A DNA stretch of 64,000 nucleotides from Desulfovibrio piger ATCC 29098 (GTDB lineage Bacteria > Desulfobacterota > Desulfovibrionia > Desulfovibrionales > Desulfovibrionaceae), in assembly GCF_000156375.1 (NCBI RefSeq), contig NZ_DS996354.1, forward strand, positions 43,002 through 107,001, read 5' to 3'. The notes beneath the pieces were generated by a model that was not told the DNA's origin, ran no database searches, and saw only the letters and a program-made list of their open reading frames with translations. Positions 53,543-64,000 of the stretch are shown piece by piece. The position numbers were made by a program, and so were the translations under genes. The first letter of the stretch is position 1, and each line of letters starts with the position of its first letter.

Positions 53543-56500
53543 GGTCGTTCTCTCCTCGTGCATGGAACACTTCTTCGGTGGCGGAGGCGGTCTCCGCGTC
53601 GTGGGCGGCTTCCGCCTGACGGCGGAGCACGTTCTTGTAATCCAGCGGCATGACCTTGACGAAGAGCGGCAGGGCGGCATCCCAGTTGGCCAGCAGGGAC
53701 GCGGCCTTGGCGCTGCCGGTGCAGGCCGCGTGCCGTTCCACCAGACGGCGCAGCAGAGCCTGATCCTCTTCCTGCCAGATGGATTCCAGATCCACGCTCT
53801 CGATGTTGCAGCGGTTCTGGAAATGTTCGTCCAGGTCATAGACGAAGGCCGTGCCGCCGCTCATGCCTGCGGCGAAGTTGTAGCCGGTGCGTCCCAGCAC
53901 GACGACGGTACCGCCGGTCATGTATTCGCAGCCGTGATCGCCCACACCTTCCACCACAGCGCAGGCACCGGAATTGCGCACGGCAAAACGTTCCCCGGCC
54001 TGGCCGCAGAAGTAGGCTTCCCCGGCGGTGGCGCCGTACAGGGCCACGTTGCCGGCCACGGCCTGTTCCGCTGCCACGAAGCGGGCCCCGGCATCGGGGT
54101 GGACAACGATGGTGCCGCCGGCAAGGCCCTTGCCCGCGTAGTCGTTGACGCTGCCTTCCACCTCAAGGGTCACGCCGGGGGCCAGGAAGGCCCCAAGGCT
54201 TTGCCCGGCCTGGCCATGGAAGTGGAGATGCAGGCTGCCCTGGGGCAGACCGGCGGCCCCGTGGCGCAGGACGATGCTGCCGGAAAGGCGCGCGCCCACG
54301 GCACGGTCCACATTGCGGATGGCCCGCTCGATGCGCAGATGATCGCACTGGCCTGCCAGCACGGGTTCGGCAGCCTGATCGAGATCCTGTTCCAGCGCCG
54401 TGGGTTCGCAGACACGGGGGAAACCACCGGCGTGATGTTCGCAGGCCGCGTCAGGCGTCCAGAGCAGGCGCGAGAGATCGAGGGAAGCCGCCCGGCCCGT
54501 GATGTCCGTACGCTGTGCCAGCAGGTCGGCATGGCCGACGGCTTCGTTCAGGGAGCGGAAGCCCAGGGAGGCCAGCTCGCGGCGCACGTCCCCGGCCAGC
54601 AGGCGCAGGAAGCGTTCCACATGTTCGGGACGGCCCTTGAAGCGGGCACGCAGCTTTTCGTCCTGGGTGGCGATGCCCGCAGGGCAGCGGCCCTTCATGC
54701 AGTTGCGGCACATGACGCAGCCCATGCTGACCATCAGCGCCGTCCCGAAGGCGAATTCCTCGGCGCCCAGCAGGGCAGCCACGAGCACGTCGCGGCCGGT
54801 GCGCAGCAGACCGTCGGTCTGGAGGGAGACCCGCCGGCGCATGCCGCAGGTCACCAGCGCCTGATGGGCTTCGGCCAGACCGGATTCCCACGGCAGGCCC
54901 ACATAGTGGATGGCGGAATGGGGACTGGCACCGGTACCGCCGTCATGGCCGGAGATGACCACGCAGTCCGCACCGGCCTTGGCCACGCCCACCGCGATGG
55001 TCCCGACACCGCTTTCGGCCACCAGCTTGACGGAGATGCGGGCCGAAGGATTGAGATGGCGGAGGTCGTAGATGAGCTGCGCCAGATCTTCGATGGAGTA
55101 GATGTCGTGGTGCGGTGGCGGGGAGACCAGAGAGACCCCGGGCATGGTGGCACGGACGCGGGCGATGTCCACCGTGACCTTGTAGGCGGGCAGCTGGCCG
55201 CCTTCACCGGGCTTGGCACCCTGGGCCGCCTTGATCTGGATCTCTTCCGCATGGGCAAGATATTCCGCCGTGACGCCAAAGCGGCCCGAAGCGATCTGGC
55301 GGATGCGGGAGCGCGCGTCATGGCGACGGCCGTCCGCATCCGTCCGGGGCGTGTTGCGGGCCGGATCCTCGCCGCCTTCACCGCAGTTGGAGGGCACGCC
55401 GCAGGCATTGCAGCCTTCGGCCAGGGTGCGGTGGGCTTCGTCACTGATGGCGCCGTAGGAGATGGCCGCGCCGACAAAGTGCCGCAGGATGGCCTCTTCC
55501 GGCTCCACCTCGTCCAGCGGGACGGGCGTCCGGGCCGGGTCGGGAGCGATCTCCAGCAGGGAGCGCAGCGTGAAGCCCTGGGCTTCCTGCCCGTTACAAA
55601 GGCTGGAGAAGGTCTGCCATGCCGGGGAGGGAGCCTGTCCGGCCATTTCTTCATTGACGGCCGTATGCAGGGCACGCACGGTGCGGGGGCTCCAGAGGCG
55701 TGCCGAAGGGGCGGCCGCGGAGGTGCCGGCATCGTCCCAGGCCTGCGCGTGACGCAGGGCGGCATCGCGGGCCAGCGTCTCCAGACCGATGCCGTTGATG
55801 GAACAGGGCGTACCCGTGAAATAGCGGTCGATGACATCCTGTGCCAGCCCCAGGGCCTCGAAGGGCTGCGATCCGCGGAAAGAGCGCAGGGTGGAGATGC
55901 CCAGACGGGCGAAAGCCTTGAGCAGGCCCTTCTTCAGGGCGTTGATATAGCGTTCCTGAGCGTCTTCCTCGTCAAGAGGACCGGCGTCCGTACTCAGGCG
56001 GCCTTCCCGGGCCATGCGGCGGACGGCATCCAGGGCCGCGTGCGGGCAGACGGCATTGACGCCGTAGCCGATGAGCTGTGCCATATGGATGACCTCGCAG
56101 GCCTCGCCGCTTTCCGCGATGATGCCGCAGGCATGGCGAAGCCCGGCACGGATGAGGTGATGGTGCAGGCCCGCGCAGGCCAGCAGGACGGGGATGGGCG
56201 CCTTGTCCGCCGTCATGGCCGTATCGCTCACCACAAGGATGGTGGCGCCTTGGGCGATGGCTGCCTCGGCGTCCGCGAACAGACGGTCCAGGGCCGCGCG
56301 CAGGGCTTCCCCGTCGCCGTGGGCCGGGAAGGTGGCGTCAAGAGTGACGGCCCGGACGGCGGGACGCCGGGAGGCCCGGATCCGGCGCATGTCGTCCGTG
56401 GTGAGGAAGGGATGGGGCAGGCGCAGGACGGCGCAGCTTTCGGGGCCCGGTTCCAGGATGTTGCCCGCACGTCCGGCATGGCCCATGAGCGACATGGACA

Positions 56501-58115
56501 GCTGTTCGCGGTAGGGGTCGATGGGCGGGTTGGTCACCTGGGCGAAGCGCTGCTTGAACCAGCGGAACAGGGATTGCGGCTCGTCGCTGAGGCAGGGCAG
56601 GGGCTTGTCCGTCCCCATGGAGCAGACGGGCTCCTGGGCGTTCTCGGCCATGGGCACGAGGACCTGACGCTGCCAGGCGCTGTCGCAACCGGCCTGACGC
56701 AAGCGGCGTTCCAGGGGCGGCAGGGCGTGTGCGGTGTCGTTCTCTTCGCCCATGCTGTTCAAGGTCTCAAGGCGTACGGCATGCTTCTGGAGCCAGCGGC
56801 GCCAGGGCTGGGAGCGGATGACCTGCCCCTTGATCTCCGCATCGGGAGCGATGCGGTGATGTTCCACGTCCGCCAGGATCATGCGCCGGGGCTGGAGCTG
56901 GCCGCGCTGGATGATGTCCTCTTCAGGCACGTCCACAAGGCCGCTTTCCGAGCCGAGCACCATCAGGCCGTCCCGGGAGACGCTCCAGCGGCAGGGGCGC
57001 AGCCCGTTGCGGTCGAGCATGGCGCCCACGCGCCGCCAGCCGTCGGTGAAGACGAGGCAGGTGGGACCGTCCCAGGGCTCCATGAGGGACGAGTGATATT
57101 CGTAGAAGGCGCGCTTGTTGTCGCCCATGACGAAGGTGGGGCCGAAGGGCTCGGGGACCATCATCATCAGGGCGTGGGGCAGGGTGTAGCCCGCGCGGAC
57201 GAGCAGCTCCAGCACATTGTCCAGGGTCCCGGAATCCGAAGTGTCGGGATTGATGACCGGCAGGGCGTCCTTCAGATGCGCCCCCAGCAGGGGCGAGGAA
57301 AGCACGGCCTCGCGCACGCCCATGTGGGCCGCGTTGCCGCGCAGGGTGTTGATCTCGCCGTTATGGGCGGCTAGGCGGAAGGGCTGGGCCAGCGGCCACG
57401 AAGGCAGGGTGTTGGTGGAAAAACGTTCGTGGAACACGGCAAAGGGCGCGGCGCAATCCTCGTCCGTCAGGTCGGTATAGAATTCGCCCAGCCGGGAGCC
57501 GGGGAGCATGCCCTTGTAGACGATGCTCCGGCAGGAGCAGCTGGCCACATAGAACAGACGGGTGTCCTGTCCCTGCCGGCGCAATTCCTTCCAGATCAGG
57601 TTCTCGGCCATGTGCCGGGCAAGGAACAGGCGGCGTTCAAGGGCTTCGGGATCATGGAGCTCGGCGGCTTCGGGGGAGCGGGTGTCCGGCAGGACGAGCA
57701 GCTGCAAAAATCCGGGCATGGTCTGGCGGGCGGCGGGAGCCAGCACGTCTTCCCGCACAGGGACGTCGCGCTCGTCTTCCACGCGCAGGCCGCAGGCCGT
57801 GAAGATCTCGCGGAAGCGCTGCAGGCACAGCGCCCGCAGCGCCGCATCCCGGGGCAGGAAAAGCTGGGCCACGGCCCAGGGCGCGGCGCAGACCGACAAC
57901 GCGGGCCACTGGCGCAGGAAGAACCCGCGCGGCAGGGGGAAGAGGATACCGGCGCCATCACCGTTCCTGCCGTCACCGCCGCCACGATGGGCCATGCGGG
58001 TCATGGCCCCCAGGGCCATGTTCATCACGTCATGACGGCTCTGGCCGTCCAGATAGGTAACAAAACCCACACCGCAGGCATCATGCTCCCGGCGGGGATC
58101 GAAAAGACCGTTCAT
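53535..58115 (-). CDS. gltB: glutamate synthase large subunit
   Basis: This 1526-residue enzyme transfers the glutamine amide to 2-oxoglutarate. It has an N-terminal class II glutaminase with Cys14 as the expected mature N-terminus (DACGVGF). A central domain, an FMN-binding synthase domain with an Fe-S cysteine cluster (CRNCMKGRCPAG) and a C-terminal GXGXG beta-helix (SGGTAFVYDLD) follow. The length is that of bacterial GltB. No small subunit (gltD) is next to it or in the window, so its electron donor must lie elsewhere. It is read after the glutamine synthetase gene and before dapF. Confidence 0.95.
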   Translation of the reverse strand: MNGLFDPRREHDACGVGFVTYLDGQSRHDVMNMALGAMTRMAHRGGGDGRNGDGAGILFPLPRGFFLRQWPALSVCAAPWAVAQLFLPRDAALRALCLQRFREIFTACGLRVEDERDVPVREDVLAPAARQTMPGFLQLLVLPDTRSPEAAELHDPEALERRLFLARHMAENLIWKELRRQGQDTRLFYVASCSCRSIVYKGMLPGSRLGEFYTDLTDEDCAAPFAVFHERFSTNTLPSWPLAQPFRLAAHNGEINTLRGNAAHMGVREAVLSSPLLGAHLKDALPVINPDTSDSGTLDNVLELLVRAGYTLPHALMMMVPEPFGPTFVMGDNKRAFYEYHSSLMEPWDGPTCLVFTDGWRRVGAMLDRNGLRPCRWSVSRDGLMVLGSESGLVDVPEEDIIQRGQLQPRRMILADVEHHRIAPDAEIKGQVIRSQPWRRWLQKHAVRLETLNSMGEENDTAHALPPLERRLRQAGCDSAWQRQVLVPMAENAQEPVCSMGTDKPLPCLSDEPQSLFRWFKQRFAQVTNPPIDPYREQLSMSLMGHAGRAGNILEPGPESCAVLRLPHPFLTTDDMRRIRASRRPAVRAVTLDATFPAHGDGEALRAALDRLFADAEAAIAQGATILVVSDTAMTADKAPIPVLLACAGLHHHLIRAGLRHACGIIAESGEACEVIHMAQLIGYGVNAVCPHAALDAVRRMAREGRLSTDAGPLDEEDAQERYINALKKGLLKAFARLGISTLRSFRGSQPFEALGLAQDVIDRYFTGTPCSINGIGLETLARDAALRHAQAWDDAGTSAAAPSARLWSPRTVRALHTAVNEEMAGQAPSPAWQTFSSLCNGQEAQGFTLRSLLEIAPDPARTPVPLDEVEPEEAILRHFVGAAISYGAISDEAHRTLAEGCNACGVPSNCGEGGEDPARNTPRTDADGRRHDARSRIRQIASGRFGVTAEYLAHAEEIQIKAAQGAKPGEGGQLPAYKVTVDIARVRATMPGVSLVSPPPHHDIYSIEDLAQLIYDLRHLNPSARISVKLVAESGVGTIAVGVAKAGADCVVISGHDGGTGASPHSAIHYVGLPWESGLAEAHQALVTCGMRRRVSLQTDGLLRTGRDVLVAALLGAEEFAFGTALMVSMGCVMCRNCMKGRCPAGIATQDEKLRARFKGRPEHVERFLRLLAGDVRRELASLGFRSLNEAVGHADLLAQRTDITGRAASLDLSRLLWTPDAACEHHAGGFPRVCEPTALEQDLDQAAEPVLAGQCDHLRIERAIRNVDRAVGARLSGSIVLRHGAAGLPQGSLHLHFHGQAGQSLGAFLAPGVTLEVEGSVNDYAGKGLAGGTIVVHPDAGARFVAAEQAVAGNVALYGATAGEAYFCGQAGERFAVRNSGACAVVEGVGDHGCEYMTGGTVVVLGRTGYNFAAGMSGGTAFVYDLDEHFQNRCNIESVDLESIWQEEDQALLRRLVERHAACTGSAKAASLLANWDAALPLFVKVMPLDYKNVLRRQAEAAHDAETASATEEVFHARGENDHA

Positions 58116-58212
58116 ATGTCACTCCTGGGAAGGCTGGGGGAGTGGAGGGAAAACGTCCCCGGGCGGGGATGGTCATGCCCGGCCCGGGGAGACAAAGAGA
58201 CCAGTTAGAGGA

Positions 58213-60369
<2,157 letters not shown>

Positions 60370-60393
60370 GAGGGACTCCTTGGAACTCTTTTT

Positions 60394-60443
60394 TCAGGCC
60401 CGCCGGAAAGGGGAGAGGGTGAGACCTTTCGCGGCAGGCCTGA
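60394..60443 (-). other. long intra-operon hairpin before glnN
   Basis: CAGGCCTGCCGCGAAAGG and CCTTTCCGGCGGGCCTG pair with few mismatches (about 17 bp) in the glnB-glnN gap. On the minus strand it is followed by A6, not T6, so it is not a simple terminator. It may set mRNA processing or stability between glnB and glnN. Confidence 0.55.
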
Positions 60444-60480
60444 TGGGGAGGAAAACGGGAAAATGTTGAACAGCTGTTCC

Positions 60481-62071
<1,591 letters not shown>

Positions 62072-62180
62072 GGAAAACCTTCCTGTGGTCTGGCGGTGCG
62101 ACAGGTACCGGACTTGTGCACTGCGGAAACATGATTGCCGTTTTCTCAGACAGCGAGCAGCGGCAGACGTCACAGGACAA

Positions 62181-62197
62181 AGCAAGCCCTGTGCCAT
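62181..62197 (-). promoter_or_regulatory. sigma-54 promoter of the amt operon
   Basis: On the minus strand the sequence TGGCAC-A-GGGC-TTGC-T matches the -24/-12 consensus TGGCACGNNNNTTGCW at all but one position, with exact GG-N10-GC spacing. It is about 100 bp before the amt start. It fits nitrogen-regulated amt-glnB operons. Confidence 0.8.
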
Positions 62198-62312
62198 AAC
62201 CGGTATCGAGGAAGGTTTGTTTTATTTAATATGCTGGAATTACTTATAAAAAATTATTTCTAGGCAAGGGGCATGACAAAACAGGGGAAAATGACTTGTT
62301 GGGGAAGGCATA

Positions 62313-62332
62313 TTTCTACCAAAACGTAGAAA
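62313..62332. promoter_or_regulatory. palindromic motif copy A (CCAAAA repeat)
   Basis: TTTCTACCAAAACGTAGAAA: seven-base perfect half-sites around CAAAAC. It lies about 120 bp upstream of the amt -24 box, a typical distance for activator binding to a sigma-54 promoter. Confidence 0.55.
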
Positions 62333-62426
62333 TGGCATGGACATGCAAGCATGTGCTTTGCGGCACAAACGGGATGTAATGCGGGATAAGTTTGAAAAAT
62401 CAAATGGATATACTGGATATGCTTAT

Positions 62427-62446
62427 TTTCTACCAAAATGTGAAAA
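62427..62446. promoter_or_regulatory. palindromic motif copy B
   Basis: TTTCTACCAAAATGTGAAAA: the same motif as copy A with a partly degenerate right half-site. Confidence 0.5.
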
Positions 62447-62463
62447 ATAATCATACTGCTCAT

Positions 62464-62481
62464 TGATTGAGCGCTCAGTCA
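62464..62481. promoter_or_regulatory. 18-bp dyad TGATTGAGCGCTCAGTCA
   Basis: Nearly perfect palindrome (one mismatch) with a TGAGCGCTCA core, like operators of TetR-family repressors. No TetR gene is in the window. Confidence 0.45.
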
Positions 62482-62499
62482 TGGATGTTTGAGATATAT

Positions 62500-62541
62500 C
62501 ATTTTGGTATCGTTATCTTTTTTTTGATTTATACCAAAATG
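62500..62541. repeat. inverted motif pair (copies C and D)
   Basis: CATTTTGGTAT (62500-62510) and ATACCAAAATG (62531-62541) are exact inverses, 20 bases apart, and repeat the core of copies A and B. Confidence 0.55.
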
Positions 62542-62690
62542 TGGACAGGACGCAGTTATCGGGCAGAGCGGACGGCGGCATATCCTGACCGCTTTCTGGA
62601 GCGGGGCGTTCCCTGCAGATCAAGGCGGAGCCGGCAGGGGAAAAGCATTTTGGGATAGGGATGCCCGAAAAGGCCGGAGGACCTGCGCAG

Positions 62691-62706
62691 TGGTCCTGCT
62701 ATTGCC
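62691..62706 (+). promoter_or_regulatory. weak sigma-54-like element before the HPP gene
   Basis: TGGTCCTGCTATTGCC has GG-N10-GC spacing and the TTGC of the -12 box but a poor -24 side. It is about 107 bp before the HPP start. Confidence 0.3.
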
Positions 62707-62812
62707 AGGAAAAGACAGCTTTCGTGCGCTCGCACACGGAATCCTGGACGTGATGCGGGTATCTCCCTGTGGATCGAAGGTCATACCTTCAAACACAAAC
62801 AAGGAGATCGGC

Positions 62813-63424
62813 ATGCCCGAACAAAGATGGTTGGCAGGAAAGGGAGCCAGTACTCTCAGGATAGGGCGGGCCTGGCTGGGAAGTTGTTGCGGCCTTTTGC
62901 TGGTAGCAGCTCTGGACAGGTTCGTCGTGGGAGATTACGGCGTCCCCATGCTGATAGGGTCTTTCGGAGCCTCGGCAGTCCTGCTGTTCGCGGCCCCGGA
63001 CAGTCCCTTGTCCCGTCCACGCAATCTGCTGGGAGGGCACTTTTTTTCTGCCTTGGTCGGTGTGGCCTGCGCGCAATGGCTGCCGCCCTTCTGGGCCATC
63101 TGCCTTTGCGTGCCCACAGCCATCGCCGTTATGATGCTGAGCGGGACCCTGCACCCGCCGGGAGGGGCCACGGCCCTTATCGCCGTAACGGGCGGTGAGC
63201 AGATACGGCAACTGGGCTTCTGGTACGCTGTGGTCCCCTGCCTGGCCGGAGCCGCTCTCATGCTGGCCGTCGCCTGGGTCATGACGGCGGTGGTTTATCG
63301 GTGGGGCAACCTGCATGGCCGTGTGATCGTGGGGGAAGAGAGAGATACATCGGCTCTCCGCATCCTGTCGGAGAGGGAAAACGCGCGGCCCGTCCGGCAA
63401 GATGCGGGGTCCCGTATGGCATAA
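62813..63424 (+). CDS. HPP-family membrane protein
   Basis: This 203-residue protein has four to five membrane helices and the name-giving HPP motif in GTLHPPGGATALIAV. Some HPP proteins transport nitrite (chloroplast and cyanobacterial members), but the substrate here is unknown. The start is the ATG giving MPEQRWLAG with AAGGAG upstream. It is divergent from the amt operon across a shared control region, suggesting common regulation. No clear terminator follows. Confidence 0.82.
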   Translation: MPEQRWLAGKGASTLRIGRAWLGSCCGLLLVAALDRFVVGDYGVPMLIGSFGASAVLLFAAPDSPLSRPRNLLGGHFFSALVGVACAQWLPPFWAICLCVPTAIAVMMLSGTLHPPGGATALIAVTGGEQIRQLGFWYAVVPCLAGAALMLAVAWVMTAVVYRWGNLHGRVIVGEERDTSALRILSERENARPVRQDAGSRMA

Positions 63425-63498
63425 AGATCAGAGCAGGCCCGGCAGTGGGGAATGCAGGGCGGCAGTTCCTGCCTGTATTTCCCCTGTCATCCTCTATC

Positions 63499-63527
63499 TT
63501 GCCTGCGGGAGGGGAATAGTCTACATT
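63499..63527 (+). promoter_or_regulatory. promoter TTGCCT-N17-TACATT
   Basis: TTGCCT and TACATT are 17 bases apart, about 64 bp before the ATG of the truncated exported protein. Confidence 0.5.
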
Positions 63528-63590
63528 ATAAAAGGAGTAACCGAATCACTATGCTTTAGTGGACATTCCCTCTCTAAAGGAGATAGCTTG

Positions 63591-64000
63591 ATGATAAAAA
63601 AGGTTTTTACCGTGCTGTTGGGTCTTCTGGTGGCTGGCACCATGATTTCTGTGGACTGTTCGGATGCGGCGGTCAAGCGTAACCGCGTGCGTCCTCGTAC
63701 GGTCAGCAAACCGGTGACGCAGCCTGCCCCGACGGCCACGCAACAGACCACTCTGCCCCGGCAGCGGCGGCTACGACGACAGCTCCCAGGACGGCTACGT
63801 CCCCTGCGGCTACGGCCACCCAGCCCACCACGGCCCAGGGCATGCCCTATGGCCAGACGGCGGCACCCGGCCAGACCATGGCCGCACCCCAGTCGCAGGG
63901 TAGCGGTATGGGCAGCGCCCTGCTGGGGGTGGGGGCCGGTCTTGCCGGCGGCTACCTGCTCAACAGCGCCCTGTCCGGCTCTGACGCCACCGCCGCCGAA
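63591..64000 (+). CDS. exported protein of unknown function, truncated and apparently frameshifted
   Basis: The gene starts ATG (AAAGGAG upstream) with a signal peptide (MIKKVFTVLLGLLVAG...CSDAA) followed by a basic and Pro/Thr-rich stretch. Near 63741-63765 the likely frame changes. Before it the protein reads TQPAPTATQQTT. After it only another frame is protein-like: APAAAATTTAP, then MPYGQTAAPGQTMAAPQSQG and a glycine-zipper segment GSALLGVGAGLAGGYLLNSALSG. In the first frame the later part becomes an arginine-rich, unnatural sequence. An indel near the CCCC run is likely. The window ends before the stop. I do not recognise a family. Confidence 0.6.
   Translation, partial: MIKKVFTVLLGLLVAGTMISVDCSDAAVKRNRVRPRTVSKPVTQPAPTATQQTTLPRQRRLRRQLPGRLRPLRLRPPSPPRPRACPMARRRHPARPWPHPSRRVAVWAAPCWGWGPVLPAATCSTAPCPALTPPPP

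Larger units (their letters stand above)
62072..62812. other. AT-rich control region between amt and the HPP gene
   Basis: About 740 bp without a credible gene. It is clearly more AT-rich than its surroundings between about 62215 and 62560. It holds the amt sigma-54 promoter, four copies of a CCAAAA-containing motif, a dyad of TGAGCGCTCA type and a GG-N10-GC element for the plus-strand gene, all listed separately. Confidence 0.7.

Noticed and set aside
53502..57374. Plus-strand open frame of 1290 codons
   Set aside because: Antisense shadow of gltB with unnatural composition. The same applies to long frames opposite fadD, addB, glnN, mfd and glyS.
62261..62277. Second sigma-54-like element upstream of amt
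   Set aside because: It has TTGC and good spacing, but the -24 GG is GT. The element at 62181-62197 is much better and closer to the gene.

Overview
The window looks like a chromosomal stretch from a Desulfovibrio-type sulfate reducer (Desulfovibrionaceae). This is an inference. It rests on the high G+C, dense strand-switching operons, a fused ispD-ispF gene, the LL-diaminopimelate aminotransferase route to lysine, a YedE/TusA/DUF3343 selenium-sulfur cluster, and a HesB-family gene with an in-frame UGA that is best read as selenocysteine. No insertion sequence, prophage or CRISPR array was seen. Nearly all of the window is housekeeping or metabolic genes.

Layout. 1-8.6 kb: dtd, fadD and ispDF (minus), the RNase P RNA, a zinc-ribbon protein and a Nif3-family protein, an intergenic unit with its own promoter and terminator (candidate small RNA), then purQ (minus) divergent from pyrG (plus). 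8.6-13.4 kb: rpoN, hpf, rapZ and a mannose-type PTS IIA-IIB-IIC without IID. 13.4-24.8 kb (minus): rhomboid protease, rpmB, a cysteine-rich unknown, a nitronate monooxygenase-like enzyme, an AddB/AddA-type recombination nuclease pair, phosphofructokinase and an HD-domain protein. 25-29.6 kb: PSP1-domain protein, metG, a small unknown and uppP. 29.6-33.7 kb: two identical CAU tRNAs with duplicated promoters, then a tctCBA transporter whose binding-protein gene is frameshifted in its signal peptide. 33.8-39.1 kb: kinase-like protein, DUF3343, tusA and yedE (minus), pyrR (minus), then three tandem HesB-like genes (plus), the third with UGA in place of the conserved cysteine codon and a fitting SECIS-like hairpin. 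39.2-51.1 kb (plus): mfd, a SurA-like chaperone, a RodZ-like protein, recO, glyQS, rpsT, tRNA-Arg and a NifA-like sigma-54 activator. 51.4-62.1 kb (minus): a nitrogen and lysine block in transcription order amt, glnB, type III glutamine synthetase, gltB, dapF, dapL. 62.1-64 kb: an AT-rich regulatory region with a near-consensus sigma-54 promoter for amt and a fourfold repeated motif, a divergent HPP-family membrane protein, and a truncated exported protein that also appears frameshifted.

How the parts fit. The amt-to-dapL block takes up ammonium, senses nitrogen status (PII), assimilates it through glutamine synthetase and glutamate synthase, and feeds glutamate-dependent diaminopimelate synthesis. 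Its promoter type matches the sigma-54 factor encoded at 8.7 kb. The yedE-tusA-DUF3343 operon (putative sulfur/selenium import and delivery) lies 1 to 3 kb from the candidate selenoprotein, so the two may belong to one selenium-sulfur module.
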